A stretch of DNA of 64,000 nt from Humibacillus xanthopallidus (GCF_006717145.1 NZ_VFQF01000001.1:1550001-1614000), one strand, 5' to 3'. Shown: positions 8,486 through 17,668, counted from the stretch's first letter. Program-made: numbers and translations. Notes: generated by a model not told the origin, from the letters alone.

Positions 8486-9744
8486 GGCATGCACAGGGTC
8501 GCACGAGGACGGGCCTGAAGTCGAAGTTTGCCGATCGGGTTGCCGCAGTTCTCGCAGATGCCGTAGGTGCCGGCCTCGAGCTGCTCGAGCGCGTGCTCGG
8601 CCTGGAGCAGGCCGGCGCGGGCGTTGGCGGCCACCGAGATCTCGTGGGCGCGCTCCGCGGTCTTGGACCCGGCGTCGGCCTGGTCGTCGCCGGCGCCGTC
8701 GCCACTGGCCCGCAGAACCTCGTCGAGCTCGTGCTCCGCGACCGCCACCTCGGCGCGGTGCTCCTCGATCTCGTCGATGAGGATCTGTCGCACCTCGGCA
8801 ATCTCTGCCTCGCTCCACGGGGACTCGTCGTCCTTGACCCTCAGCCGCGACGCGACCCGCTTCGTCGGGGTCTTCGTTGCGGTCGTGGCGGCGGTCTTGG
8901 TGGCGGTGCTGCGGGCGCCTCGGGGCGCTGCGGTGGAGCTCGTGGTCACGGGTGCCTTCTTGGTGGTTCGGGTGGTTCGGGTGGTTCGCGGAGAGGCCGC
9001 GGACGGTGCTGCGGTCTTCTTACCCGTTGCAGGGCGCGCCGCAGCCGGAGCAGCGGACTTTGTCGTCGAGCTCTTCGTCGCGCGCGCGGCCGACTTCGCC
9101 GTCGAGGTGGCTGCCGGCGTCGATGCCTGCGCCGCAGGCGATTTCGCAGCCTTCTTCGCGGCAGGTCGTGCCGGCGCCGGCGTGGCGGTCTTCGTCGTGG
9201 CCTTCGTCGTGGCCTTCGTCGTGGCCTTCGTCGTGGCCTTCGTCGCGGTCTTGGCCGGAGCCTTGGCGGGTGTCTTCGTCGCAGCCGACTGGGCGGTCTT
9301 CGCCGCCGTCTTCGCGGCGGACTGCTTGGTGGCCGTCTTCGCAGGAGCCTTTGCCGCAGGCGCCTTCTTTGCTGGAGCGGTCTTCGCCGCGGGCGCCTTC
9401 TTCGCAGCGGCGGCGGTCTTGGCCGTCGGCGCCTTCTGGGCCGCAGTGGTCTTCGCGCTCGCGGTCTTGGTGCTCGCGGGCTTGGTGCTCGCCGTCTTGG
9501 CGGCGCTCGCCTTCTTGGCCGGGGCGGCCGACGGCGCAGCAGGTTTGCCGCCCGTGCTCGTCGCGCGGGTCACGGCGTCCTTGACCGACTTCACGGTGGA
9601 GCGCACCGCAGAGCCGACTCGAGAGGTCGTGGAGCGTGCGGGCGCGGTCTCGGCAGTCGACGCAGTCGTCTTCCGGGCAGGTGCCTTCCTGGCCGCCCCG
9701 CCCCGTGCTGTTCTAGTGCCGGACGCTGCGTTCTCAGCCACCAT
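8458..9744 (-). CDS. TraR/DksA C4 zinc-finger protein with long Lys/Ala-rich histone-like tail
   Basis: 428 aa in two very different parts. The last 125 residues are a DksA/TraR-type module: an acidic coiled-coil stretch, then a C4 zinc finger (CENCGNPI ... CMPCQEKH, about residues 390-425). DksA-like proteins act in the RNA polymerase secondary channel; actinobacterial relatives are less well defined. The first 280 residues are almost only Ala, Lys, Thr, Pro and Ser with KAPAKT, AAKKA and TKAT repeats, like the tails of bacterial histone H1-like proteins, and should be disordered and DNA-binding. A perfect 4 x 12-bp repeat lies in this part. ATG at 9744. It is followed by lspA with a 28-nt overlap. 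Confidence 0.85.
   Translation of the reverse strand: MVAENAASGTRTARGGAARKAPARKTTASTAETAPARSTTSRVGSAVRSTVKSVKDAVTRATSTGGKPAAPSAAPAKKASAAKTASTKPASTKTASAKTTAAQKAPTAKTAAAAKKAPAAKTAPAKKAPAAKAPAKTATKQSAAKTAAKTAQSAATKTPAKAPAKTATKATTKATTKATTKATTKTATPAPARPAAKKAAKSPAAQASTPAATSTAKSAARATKSSTTKSAAPAAARPATGKKTAAPSAASPRTTRTTRTTKKAPVTTSSTAAPRGARSTATKTAATTATKTPTKRVASRLRVKDDESPWSEAEIAEVRQILIDEIEEHRAEVAVAEHELDEVLRASGDGAGDDQADAGSKTAERAHEISVAANARAGLLQAEHALEQLEAGTYGICENCGNPIGKLRLQARPRATLCMPCQEKHARH
9197..9244 (-). repeat. Four perfect 12-bp tandem repeats inside the TraR-like gene
   Basis: The unit GTGGCCTTCGTC (plus strand) repeats four times without a mismatch and encodes TKAT repeats in the histone-like tail. 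A shorter TTCGGGTGG-type repeat near 8960-8990 encodes TRT repeats. Such exact copies suggest slippage-driven expansion of the tail. Confidence 0.9.
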
Positions 9745-9871
9745 CGGACTCAGCCCCTTCGTCGCTCACGCCGTCGACGTTGACAAGTGGGGCCGACAAT
9801 AAGGCCCCGGCGCGCCCGGCACAAACGTGAAACGCCAGCAGCCATGGAACAGTTCGCCCCTTGAGCGACAA

Positions 9872-9908
9872 ACACCGACCGCCCGGAGGGATTCCGGGCG
9901 GTCGGTGT
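9872..9908 (-). terminator. Perfect 15-bp hairpin downstream of divIVA
   Basis: Arms at 9872-9886 and 9894-9908 (ACACCGACCGCCCGG and its complement) flank a 7-nt loop. It lies 51 nt past the divIVA stop, in the transcription direction of the cluster. On the minus strand it is followed by TTTGTCGC, a weak U-tract. It is the best terminator candidate for the ftsZ-to-divIVA segment. Confidence 0.75.
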
Positions 9909-9959
9909 GATCGCTGTCTCGCTGAGCCGCACCGCGGCTCGGGCACTGAGCCTGACGAC

Positions 9960-11135
9960 TCAGCTCTGGTTGCCGGCGTGAGCAGGCTCCTGCCTGCTGC
10001 CGTCGAGGTCGTGCAGCTGGCCCTCGATGTAGGACTTGAGGTTGCTGCGGTAGTTCTTCTCGAAGCCGCGCAGCTCCTCGATCTTGCGGTCGAGCAGCCC
10101 CTTCTGCTTGTCGAGCTCCTCGAGCAGGGCGGCCTTCTTCTGCTGGGCCTCGGCGACCATCCCGGTGGAGCGCTCGCGTGCCTCCGTCAGCATCTGGTCG
10201 CGCTGCGCCGCAGCCTCGGACAGCATCTGGTCGCGCTGGGCGCCCGCCTCCGACAGGATCTGCTCACGCTTGGCTGCCGCCTCCGCCCCGAGGCGCTCGG
10301 CCTCTCGGGTGACCTCCTCGTGACGCGCCTGGGCGGTCGTCACGAGCTCGTCGTGCTTGGCCTGCCCGGTCGAGAGGAGCTCCGCGTGGCGGCCCTCCGC
10401 CTCGGAGATGAGCTCGTTGCGGCGCGACTCTCCAGCCGCGACGTGCTCGTCGTGCAGGCGCTGGGCCAGCGCGATGACGCCCGCGGCATCGAGGTTGGAC
10501 GTGCCGGCTCCGGCTGTCGCGGCAGCCGGAGCCGCGGCTGCAGCCTGGGCGTTCGTGGCGGCGCGCGACGCGCGCTCCTCGGCGGCCCTGGCCTCGGCCT
10601 CGGCCGCACGGGCGCTCTCCTGGGCCTGGCCCAGCTTGGCCTCGGCGTCGGCCACCTGGGTGTTGAGCTGGGTGAGCTTGGCCTGGGCCTCGTCGAGGGC
10701 GGTGTTGTCGACCGCCGACTTCGCCGCAGCCTCGGCGCGCTCGGCCTCGGCCTTGGCCCGCTCGATGCGCTCGCGGGCGGCGCGCTCGGCGTTGTCGGCG
10801 TCGGCCTTCGCCTTGGCGGCGCGGTCGGAGGCGGCCTTGAAGGCGCGCTCGGCGTCCTGGATCTTCGCCGTCAGCCCGCCGAGCTTCGCGTCGTCGCCGG
10901 GGCGACCCACGACCGGCATCGCGGCTGTCGCGCCGTCGGCGCGCACCGCGCCCTGGTTCTTGCTCGCGCGGCAGTCGTTGAGCTGCTTCAGGTAGTCGTC
11001 ACGCTGCTCGATGAGCGAGCGCATCTCGGCCACGATCTCGTCGAGGAAGTCATCGACATCCCTCTCCTCGTAGCCACGACGGAACTGCGTGGTCTGGAAG
11101 TGCTTGTTCAGCACCTGTTCCGGCGTAAGCGCCAT
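9960..11135 (-). CDS. divIVA: DivIVA/Wag31 polar scaffold protein
   Basis: 391 aa. The N-terminal 60 residues are the conserved DivIVA membrane-curvature domain (MALTPEQVLNKHFQTTQF, then GYEERDVDDFLDEIVAEM). After a short disordered linker, about residues 85-360 are a long Ala/Glu/Arg-rich coiled coil. It includes tandem AQRDQMLSEA-type repeats near residues 290-330. In actinobacteria this protein sits at poles and septa, recruits the elongation machinery and is often essential. The start at 11135 follows GAGGTGACAC, a good Shine-Dalgarno. It is the last gene of the ftsZ-pgeF-yggS-sepF-yggT-divIVA order, and a hairpin terminator follows. Confidence 0.95.
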   Translation of the reverse strand: MALTPEQVLNKHFQTTQFRRGYEERDVDDFLDEIVAEMRSLIEQRDDYLKQLNDCRASKNQGAVRADGATAAMPVVGRPGDDAKLGGLTAKIQDAERAFKAASDRAAKAKADADNAERAARERIERAKAEAERAEAAAKSAVDNTALDEAQAKLTQLNTQVADAEAKLGQAQESARAAEAEARAAEERASRAATNAQAAAAAPAAATAGAGTSNLDAAGVIALAQRLHDEHVAAGESRRNELISEAEGRHAELLSTGQAKHDELVTTAQARHEEVTREAERLGAEAAAKREQILSEAGAQRDQMLSEAAAQRDQMLTEARERSTGMVAEAQQKKAALLEELDKQKGLLDRKIEELRGFEKNYRSNLKSYIEGQLHDLDGSRQEPAHAGNQS

Positions 11136-11284
11136 GTGTCACCTCGATACAGACGGAGTGGATCAGGTCAACGGTATCTAACGTTCAGGTCACGAACCAA
11201 AGCCGCACCCTTCTTCGGGGCTCGATGACCCTGCGGCGTCCACGCCTCGGACACATGGACCACCATACGGACAGAACAGCTGGG

Positions 11285-11569
11285 TCAGAAGATGTTGGGA
11301 ACGTTGAGGGCGAGCGAGGTCAGCAGCATGAGGACGAGGAAGCTGAGGTCCAGGCGCACCCCCCCGATGTTGGGCGAGGGGATCACCTTGCGCAGCGCGC
11401 GCAGCGGCGGGTCCGTGACCGTGTAGATCGCCTCGGCGATGACGAGCACGAGGCCGGTCGGGCGCCACGAGCGCGCCAGCACCTGCACCCAGTCGATGAC
11501 GAAGCGGCCGATGAGGGCGATGAAGAAGGAGAAGACGACCACGCCGTAGATCGCCCAGAACACGTCCAT
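11285..11569 (-). CDS. YggT-family membrane protein
   Basis: 94 aa, the usual size for the family. There are two hydrophobic segments, residues about 4-24 and 72-90. The conserved middle section contains WVQVLARSW and TDPPLRALRKVIPSP. YggT proteins are found next to sepF and divIVA across Gram-positive bacteria and are linked to division or envelope functions, but no biochemical activity is established. The 149 bp between this gene and divIVA contain a TTAGAT/TAGATA-like AT patch that may carry a divIVA promoter. Confidence 0.9.
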   Translation of the reverse strand: MDVFWAIYGVVVFSFFIALIGRFVIDWVQVLARSWRPTGLVLVIAEAIYTVTDPPLRALRKVIPSPNIGGVRLDLSFLVLMLLTSLALNVPNIF

Positions 11570-11623
11570 GCCCGTCAGTGTCGCTGATGAATCTTGGCGA
11601 GTCGACGGCGGGGTGCGGCCGGG

Positions 11624-12148
11624 TCAGCTCTGGTTGAAGAATCCGCGCGTCGAGACGGCAGGCGTCTCGGGCTCGTCGGCCGCGATCTCGACGTGCGAGG
11701 GCGAGAGAAGGAACACCTTGGAGGTGACCCGCTCGATCGTGCCGTGCAGGCCGAAGACGAGCCCCGCGGCGAAGTCGACGAGACGCTTGGCGTCCGCGTC
11801 GTCCATGTCGCTGAGGTTCATGATGACCGGCACGCTGTCGCGGAACCACTCACCGATGTTCTTCGCCTCGTTGTAGGTGCGCGGGTGGATCGTCGTGATC
11901 CGGTTGAGTGAGCCCACCTCGGGGTCGCGCACGACGGCCGCGACGGGGCGGCGGGTCGGCAGCTGCGTCACGGCAGCGGTGTGCACGCCGTGGTCCGTGT
12001 GGTCAGGCCCCCCGGAGCGGTCGGACTCGTCGTCGTAGTGGTCGGAGTCCTCGTAGGACTCGTAGTCGTCATAGCGCTCACGGTCACGACGCTGGTCCTC
12101 CTCGCTGAGTCCGAGGTACACCATCGTCTTGCGCAGTGCCCCTGCCAT
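11624..12148 (-). CDS. sepF: SepF cell division protein
   Basis: 174 aa. SepF links FtsZ polymers to the membrane and takes over the role of FtsA, which is absent here as in other actinobacteria. Residues 1-15 form the amphipathic membrane-binding helix (MAGALRKTMVYLGLSEE). An acidic Tyr/Asp-rich linker follows (residues 18-50). The SepF core domain covers about residues 80-160 and includes VIMNLSDMDDADAKRLVDFA and the AAGLVFGLHGTIERV strand. The ATG at 12148 follows GGGGAGTTGGC, a good Shine-Dalgarno. An in-frame upstream extension of 42 residues has no homology and is rejected. Confidence 0.96.
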   Translation of the reverse strand: MAGALRKTMVYLGLSEEDQRRDRERYDDYESYEDSDHYDDESDRSGGPDHTDHGVHTAAVTQLPTRRPVAAVVRDPEVGSLNRITTIHPRTYNEAKNIGEWFRDSVPVIMNLSDMDDADAKRLVDFAAGLVFGLHGTIERVTSKVFLLSPSHVEIAADEPETPAVSTRGFFNQS

Positions 12149-12188
12149 GCCAACTCCCCAAACCGATCGGAATCCAGTGGCTTCGACG

Positions 12189-12932
12189 TTACAGAAGTGA
12201 CGGCCGTGATCCGAGGATTGCGGTTCCGACACGCAGGTGTGTCGCTCCGTGGCGCACCGCGGCCTCGAGGTCACCGCTCATGCCCGCCGACATCCAGTCC
12301 GCCCCGGGGTGCCGCTGCCGTATGCCGTCCGCCACCTCGCGCAGCCGCACGAACGCCGCGTCGGGGTCGGCCCCCAGAGGCGCGACCGCCATGACGCCGC
12401 GCAGGCGCAGGAGGTCGCGCACGGCGACGGTGTCGGCCAGCCCGAGCACCTCCTCGGGCCGCAGCCCACCACGGGCGGCGCCTGTGGCCCCGTCGTCCGG
12501 TCGGGTGTCGAGGTCCACCTGGAGCAGCACGTCGAGGCGACGGTTGGCCAGGTGGGCGCCCCGGTCGAGGGCGCTGACCAGCCGGAGCCGGTCGACCGAC
12601 TGGACGACGTCGGCGTAGGCGGCGACGTGGCTCGCCTTGTTGGTCTGCAGCTGCCCGATGAAGTGGAGCACGACACCGCCTGACCCCTCCCCCAGGGCGG
12701 CGCGCACCTCGGCGAACTTCTCCCCCGCCTCCTGGTCGCGGTTCTCGCCGAAGTCGCGCACGCCGAGGTCGTGGAGCAGCAGCACGTCCGAGGCGGGGAA
12801 GTACTTCGTGACGACGATGAGGGTCACCTCGGCGGGGTCCCGGCCGGCGTCCGCGCACGCCGCCGCGATCCTGGCGCGGACCTCGCCGAGGCCGGCTTCC
12901 AGCTGGTCGCGCCGGGTCTGGTGCTCGCTCAT
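12189..12932 (-). CDS. yggS: YggS/PLPBP-family pyridoxal phosphate homeostasis protein
   Basis: 247 aa, single TIM-barrel fold like the N-terminal domain of alanine racemase. The PLP-binding Lys is in LIVVTKYFPASDV, near residue 44. HFIGQLQTNK and the C-terminal LRVGTAILGSRP phosphate-binding segment are conserved. The family controls free PLP levels and has no known catalytic turnover. The ATG at 12932 overlaps the pgeF stop by four bases (ATGA), so the two genes are translationally coupled. Position between pgeF and sepF is standard for Gram-positive division clusters. Confidence 0.94.
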   Translation of the reverse strand: MSEHQTRRDQLEAGLGEVRARIAAACADAGRDPAEVTLIVVTKYFPASDVLLLHDLGVRDFGENRDQEAGEKFAEVRAALGEGSGGVVLHFIGQLQTNKASHVAAYADVVQSVDRLRLVSALDRGAHLANRRLDVLLQVDLDTRPDDGATGAARGGLRPEEVLGLADTVAVRDLLRLRGVMAVAPLGADPDAAFVRLREVADGIRQRHPGADWMSAGMSGDLEAAVRHGATHLRVGTAILGSRPSLL

Positions 12933-13699
12933 CGGAGGTGCTCCTCGGTCATGGTCACCACGCCGGCGAAGCGGCCCGTGACGCCGTCGCGGCGGTAGGA
13001 GTAGAGACTGTCGGACTCGCGGGTGCAACCCGGGATCCATTGCACGGCAACGGATTCGGCCACCAGCTGCTCGACGACACCGGAGGCGACGTCGATCGCC
13101 GGCGTGCCGGTCCACGACCGGGCCGAGGCGGAGGCGGCCACGCCGGCCGCCTCGGCAGCCATGTCGGGCGGCACCTCGTAGCAGCGCCCGCACACCGAGG
13201 GCCCGATCGTCGCACGAATGTCGGCGGCACCGAGGTCCCGCATCGCCGAGACGGCTCGTCCGACGATGCCCGCGGTCATGCCGGGGCGCCCGGCGTGGAC
13301 GGCACCGACGACGCCGGCGGCCCGGTCGTGCAGCAACAGGGGCACGCAGTCGGCAACGAGCACACCGAGGGCGAGCCCGGGCTGGCGGGTGACGACGGCG
13401 TCGACCTCTGGAGCGGCGCCGGTCCAGGGCTCGCGCACCTCGACGACGTCGCGGCCGTGCACCTGGTTCATGAGGACGAGGTGGTCGCGTGGCACCCCGA
13501 GTGCGGCCGCTAGGGCCTCACGGTTGGACTCGACGGTAGCCGGGTCGTCGCCCACGTGGCCGCCGAGGTTGAGGCCGGCATACGGCCCCGTGCCCCGCCC
13601 CGCCGAGCGGTCGGTGAAGCCGAGGTCGATCGAGCGGCCCGACGCCGACGCCGAGGTCGGGGGCAGAGCCGGAGGGACGGACGAGCGCCAGAGGAACAC
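12929..13699 (-). CDS. pgeF: Peptidoglycan editing factor / laccase-domain protein
   Basis: 256 aa, YfiH/PgeF family. Conserved metal-site segments are NQVHG, LVADCVPLLL, AVHAGRPG, IGPSVCGRCYEV and the C-terminal DSLYSYRRDGVTGRFAG. In E. coli the homologue prevents wrong residues in the peptide stem; other members act as purine nucleoside phosphorylases or oxidases, so substrate use here is inferred. I chose GTG at 13699 rather than an upstream TTG at 13708, because a TAGGTT hexamer ends 7 nt before it, which fits a leaderless transcript. It starts its own transcription unit 68 nt after ftsZ. Confidence 0.9.
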   Translation of the reverse strand: MFLWRSSVPPALPPTSASASGRSIDLGFTDRSAGRGTGPYAGLNLGGHVGDDPATVESNREALAAALGVPRDHLVLMNQVHGRDVVEVREPWTGAAPEVDAVVTRQPGLALGVLVADCVPLLLHDRAAGVVGAVHAGRPGMTAGIVGRAVSAMRDLGAADIRATIGPSVCGRCYEVPPDMAAEAAGVAASASARSWTGTPAIDVASGVVEQLVAESVAVQWIPGCTRESDSLYSYRRDGVTGRFAGVVTMTEEHLR

Positions 13700-13706
13700 G
13701 ACGACC

Positions 13707-13712
13707 AACCTA
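13707..13712 (-). promoter_or_regulatory. -10 element of leaderless pgeF
   Basis: Minus-strand TAGGTT, 7 nt before GTG 13699. No Shine-Dalgarno is present. It implies that pgeF-yggS-sepF can be transcribed separately from ftsZ. Confidence 0.5.
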
Positions 13713-13767
13713 CCGAGGGCGCCGCCGCGACCGCGGAGACGCCCTCGTGGACGAGGTGACGGCCGGC

Positions 13768-15033
13768 CTACTTGAGGAAGTCGGGCACGTCGAGGTCGTC
13801 GCCCTCCTCGAACGTGACCTGACGCGGCGGCTGCTGCACCGGAGGCTGCTGGCGGGGCGGCTCGGACTGCATGGGACGCGAGTCCGGTGCAGCGTGGGCC
13901 TGGGCCGGCTGCGGTGCGCCCGCGTGCTGCGGCGCCGGGGCGTGCTGCGGGGCGGAGACGTGCTGCGGGGCCTGCTGCGGCTGGCCCTGGGGCGCCTGCC
14001 GCTGCGGGGCTGCGGAGGCGGCCGGCGGAGCGCTGCGCCCCATCACCTGACCGAGGGCCCGGTCGTCGTCGCGGTGGGTCGGGCCGCCGGCGTCGAAGCC
14101 GGCCGCGATGACGGTGACCCGCACCTCGTCGCCGAGGGCGTCGTCGATGACGGCACCGAAGATGATGTTGGCCTCAGGGTGTGCTGCCTCCTGCACGAGG
14201 CGCGCCGCCTCGTTGATCTCGAAGAGGCCGAGGTCGGAGCCGCCCTGGACCGACAGGAGCACGCCGTGGGCCCCGTCGATGGAGGCCTCGAGCAGGGGCG
14301 AGCTGATCGCGAGCTCGGCGGCCTGGACCGCACGGTCCTCGCCGCGCGCCGAGCCGATGCCCATGAGGGCCGAGCCGGCACCCTGCATGACCGACTTGAC
14401 GTCGGCGAAGTCGAGGTTGATGAGGCCGGGCGTCGTGATGAGGTCGGTGATGCCCTGCACGCCGGAGAGGAGCACCTGGTCGGCGGACCGGAAGGCGTCC
14501 ATCATCGAGACGTTGCGGTCGCTGATCGACAGCAGCCGGTCGTTGGGGATGACGATGAGGGTGTCGACCTCTTCGCGCAGGCTCGCGATGCCGGAGTCGG
14601 CCTGGTTGGCGCGGCGGCGACCCTCGAAGGTGAACGGGCGCGTGACGACGCCGATGGTCAGCGCCCCGATGCCCCGGGCGATGCGGGCCACGACGGGCGC
14701 GCCGCCGGTGCCGGTGCCGCCGCCCTCACCCGCCGTGACGAAGACCATGTCGGCGCCGCGGAGCACCTCCTCGATCTCCTCGGCGTGGTCCTCGGCAGCC
14801 TTCTTGCCGACCTCGGGGTCGGCGCCGGCGCCGAGACCGCGGGTCAGCTCGCGACCCACGTCGAGCTTGACGTCGGCGTCGCTCATGAGCAGCGCCTGCG
14901 CGTCGGTGTTGATGGCGATGAACTCGACGCCCTTGAGGCCGACCTCGATCATGCGGTTGATCGCGTTGACGCCGCCGCCGCCGATGCCGACGACCTTGAT
15001 GACGGCCAAGTAGTTCTGCGGTGCTGCTGCCAC
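13768..15033 (-). CDS. ftsZ: Cell division GTPase FtsZ
   Basis: 421 aa tubulin homologue that assembles the cytokinetic ring. GTP-binding elements are [16 protein letters not shown] near the N terminus and the tubulin signature [15 protein letters not shown] near residue 100. T7-loop residues lie in [14 protein letters not shown]. After residue 320 comes a disordered Pro/Gln linker with APQHAP-type repeats. The C-terminal tail [10 protein letters not shown] is the SepF-binding peptide. GTG at 15033 follows AGGAAGG with good spacing. Upstream extension is rejected. The 356-bp gap before it suggests its own promoter in addition to read-through from ftsQ. Confidence 0.98.
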   Translation of the reverse strand: MAAAPQNYLAVIKVVGIGGGGVNAINRMIEVGLKGVEFIAINTDAQALLMSDADVKLDVGRELTRGLGAGADPEVGKKAAEDHAEEIEEVLRGADMVFVTAGEGGGTGTGGAPVVARIARGIGALTIGVVTRPFTFEGRRRANQADSGIASLREEVDTLIVIPNDRLLSISDRNVSMMDAFRSADQVLLSGVQGITDLITTPGLINLDFADVKSVMQGAGSALMGIGSARGEDRAVQAAELAISSPLLEASIDGAHGVLLSVQGGSDLGLFEINEAARLVQEAAHPEANIIFGAVIDDALGDEVRVTVIAAGFDAGGPTHRDDDRALGQVMGRSAPPAASAAPQRQAPQGQPQQAPQHVSAPQHAPAPQHAGAPQPAQAHAAPDSRPMQSEPPRQQPPVQQPPRQVTFEEGDDLDVPDFLK

Positions 15034-15389
15034 GGGAGTGGGCCTTCCTGACTGGTGGTGCCGGTCCTGCCTGCGTCGGTCGTGCTGGTTTGCGCCATCG
15101 GGGCGCTCGGGCCTCGATGGACGCCGACCCAAACCTTAAACGTGGAGGTGAGAGTTACAGTTTGGTCACGAACCAGTGCCCCGACGGTATGCCGTGGGCG
15201 AGGCGTCGATCAACCCACCGTGCGGCGTGTCGCCGGGCGGATCGCCCCATTTCGAGAGGCGGTGCCACTCCAACCCCTCGAACCCCATCCGCCACAGCGG
15301 TGAGCCTAGCCGGGCACCGGGTGACTCGACGCACCGTGCCTCTCGTCCGCCCCACGAGGGCGGGGTCGTGCGAGCGACCTGAGGGCCCG
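15034..15389 (-). promoter_or_regulatory. ftsQ-ftsZ intergenic region with likely ftsZ promoter
   Basis: 356 bp without a gene in the middle of an otherwise gapless cluster. On the minus strand an AT-rich patch near 15130-15180 (TTCGTGACC, then AACTGTAACTC) is the likeliest ftsZ promoter area, though it has no perfect hexamers. One GTATGCCG lies at 15187-15194. A GAGGGGTTGGAGTGGCACC-like segment near 15260 (minus strand) could be a regulator site, but I cannot name the protein. Confidence 0.4.
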
Positions 15390-16208
15390 TCACCGGGTGA
15401 CCGGCGACGACGGCACGCTGACGTCGATCGTCGAACCGGGTTGCGACGCAAGGATGCCGACGAGCCTGGCCTTCATGCCGCCGTCACCTGGGCCGCCCCA
15501 GACAACCGTCTTGGTGGCGTCCTTGACCTTGAGGCGGAAGCTCACCTGGTCGGCCTCGGAGACGGTGACGCCCGAGACGGTGCGGCGCAGGGCGGGCTCG
15601 AGCGAGCCGAGCGCCTGCAGGGCCGCGGTGACACCAGCCTTGGTGACGGTGGTGGCGCCCGAGGACACGATCGGCACCCCGCTGGGAGGCGCGGCCACCG
15701 TCGCGAAGTCGATGCCGTCCCCATCGACGAGGTCGACGCGCCCACCGGCCGAGCGCACGGCGAGCACGGCGACGCGAGGCGTCACGTCGACGACGACGGT
15801 GTGCGGCAGGCTGCGCGAGACGGACACCTCGCGCCACGCCTTGCCAGCCACGAGGCGCTCCTGCGCGGCGTCGGTGTCGACACGCATGAGCGGGCCGCCG
15901 AGGGGCACGGCTGCGACCTGTCGGACCTGGGCGGCTGCAGCGCCAGAGACGCCTCGCACCTCGACCGTCGTGGCGGTCAGGACGGTGCTGAACCACCCGA
16001 GCCAGGCCACGAGCCCCAGCAGGAGCAGCAGGCCGACGCCGATGCCGGCGAGCAGCCGGGGACGGCGCCGAGCAGCAGCAGCGCGCCGCTCGAAGCGTCG
16101 CCGTGAGGACGCGAGGCCGCGCCCGGCGACGGTGGCGGTCCGGGGGCTGCGCGAGGCGGGCGCTGCGGACGGTGGTAGCGGCGCGCGGGTGGAGCGGCTC
16201 TGGATCAC
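15390..16208 (-). CDS. ftsQ: Divisome protein FtsQ/DivIB
   Basis: 272 aa. A basic cytoplasmic N terminus (residues 1-50) is followed by one transmembrane helix (LLAGIGVGLLLLLGLVAWLG) and an extracytoplasmic POTRA domain beginning TVEVRGVSGAAAAQVRQ. The C-terminal beta domain carries the segment binding FtsL/FtsB. It regulates septal wall synthesis by FtsW and PbpB. The GTG at 16208 overlaps the murC stop in a GTGA junction, the last of seven such overlaps in a row. It is the last gene before the ftsZ gap. Confidence 0.93.
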   Translation of the reverse strand: MIQSRSTRAPLPPSAAPASRSPRTATVAGRGLASSRRRFERRAAAARRRPRLLAGIGVGLLLLLGLVAWLGWFSTVLTATTVEVRGVSGAAAAQVRQVAAVPLGGPLMRVDTDAAQERLVAGKAWREVSVSRSLPHTVVVDVTPRVAVLAVRSAGGRVDLVDGDGIDFATVAAPPSGVPIVSSGATTVTKAGVTAALQALGSLEPALRRTVSGVTVSEADQVSFRLKVKDATKTVVWGGPGDGGMKARLVGILASQPGSTIDVSVPSSPVTR

Positions 16209-17668
16209 GGCTCCCCCCGCAGCAGTCGGAGCACCTCGGGACCGATCATCGTGACATCGCCCGCGCCGACGGTCAGCACGAGGTCGCCCGGTCGGGCGAG
16301 TGCGACGACGACGGCGGCGACGTCGGACCACGACGGCACGTAGTGCACCCCCGCCTCGGGGCGGGCCCGGCGCACGGCGTCCACGACGAGCTGTCCGGAG
16401 ACTCCCGGCACAGGGTCCTCACGGGCGGCATAGACGTCCATCACAACGACCTCGTCGGCGGGCGAGAGGCCGACGCCGAGCTCCGCCGCGAAGTCACGGG
16501 TGCGACTGTAGAGGTGCGGCTGGAAGACGACGAGGAGACGGCCCGTGTCACCGACGAGGGCCTTGGCGGTCTCGACGACGGCTGCGACCTTGCCGGCGTT
16601 GTGGGCGTAGTCGTCGATGACGACGACACCGCCCGCCTCACCCTTGGGCTCGAAGCGACGACGCGTGCCGGTGAAGGAGGCCAGCCCGGCGAGGATGCAC
16701 TCGGGATCCTGACCGAGCCCGTGCACGGCGGCGGCATATGCGGCAGCCGCGTTGAGGGCGTTGTGCCGCCCGGGCACCCCGAGCGACATCCGCTGGGTGG
16801 TGCCCCCGTCGCTCAGGGCCACCGACGAGGTGAGGCCGTCGGCGCGGTGGTCGGCCAGGACGATGTCGGCGCCGGTGTCGAAGCCGTAGGTGACGACGCG
16901 CGTGCCGCGGGCCCGGGCGCGGTCGGCGAGGGCACGGGAGCCCTCGTCGTCGGCGCAGGTCACGAGCAGGCCGCCGGGGCGGATCGTCGCCACGAAGGCG
17001 TCGTACGCCGCCTCCACAACCTTGAAGTTCAGGTAGAAGTCGAGGTGGTCAGGCTGCACGTTCGTCACGATCGCCACCTCTGGGTGGTAGACGACGAACG
17101 AGCCGTCGCTCTCGTCCGCCTCGACGACGAAGATGTCGTCGGAGCCGTCGTGGGCGTTCGTGCCGTGCTTGGCGAGCTCGCCGCCGACCGCGAAGGACGG
17201 GTCGAGACCGCAGCCCTGCAGGGCCACGGTCAGCAGCGAGGTCGTCGTCGTCTTGCCGTTGGCGCCGGCGACGGCGACCGGGCGGCGGTCGCCCATGAGC
17301 GAGGCGAGACCCTGAGCGCGGTGGAGGACCGGCACCCCCCGCTCGCGCGCCGCAACGAGCTCGACGTTGTCGTCACGGATCGAGGAGCTCATGACGACGG
17401 CGTCGGCCCGCTCCTGGTGACCCTCGTGGAAGCCGACCCAGACCGAGGCGCCCTCGGCCTCGAGAGCGCGGAGCACCGGCACGTCCTTGGCATCGCTGCC
17501 GGTGACGGCGATGCCGCGGGCGAGCATGATGCGGGCCACGCCCGACATACCCGCTCCCCCGATGGCGAGGAAGTGGACGCGTCCGAGGCCGGCCGCGTCG
17601 GGCACCGGCGCCTCGAAGTCGAAACGGGCGCCCGCGAAGGGGTGCTCGACGCTCGGTGCGGCGGTCAC
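16205..17668 (-). CDS. murC: UDP-N-acetylmuramate--L-alanine ligase
   Basis: 487-aa cytoplasmic Mur ligase that adds the first amino acid, L-Ala, to UDP-MurNAc using ATP. The N-terminal Rossmann fold shows VHFLAIGGAGMSGVA near residue 30, the ATP loop is GANGKTTTTSLL near residue 127, and the central domain has EADESDGSF and TNVQPDHLDFY. The C-terminal domain includes VIDDYAHNAGKVAAVV. GTG start at 17668 forms a GTGA overlap with the murG stop. A much longer open frame upstream to 18346 runs over murG and is rejected. Confidence 0.97.
   Translation of the reverse strand: MTAAPSVEHPFAGARFDFEAPVPDAAGLGRVHFLAIGGAGMSGVARIMLARGIAVTGSDAKDVPVLRALEAEGASVWVGFHEGHQERADAVVMSSSIRDDNVELVAARERGVPVLHRAQGLASLMGDRRPVAVAGANGKTTTTSLLTVALQGCGLDPSFAVGGELAKHGTNAHDGSDDIFVVEADESDGSFVVYHPEVAIVTNVQPDHLDFYLNFKVVEAAYDAFVATIRPGGLLVTCADDEGSRALADRARARGTRVVTYGFDTGADIVLADHRADGLTSSVALSDGGTTQRMSLGVPGRHNALNAAAAYAAAVHGLGQDPECILAGLASFTGTRRRFEPKGEAGGVVVIDDYAHNAGKVAAVVETAKALVGDTGRLLVVFQPHLYSRTRDFAAELGVGLSPADEVVVMDVYAAREDPVPGVSGQLVVDAVRRARPEAGVHYVPSWSDVAAVVVALARPGDLVLTVGAGDVTMIGPEVLRLLRGEP

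Noticed and set aside
8341-9802. Gly/Arg/Leu-rich plus-strand frames opposite the TraR-like gene
   Set aside because: They are the antisense of Lys/Ala repeats; the zinc finger proves the minus frame.
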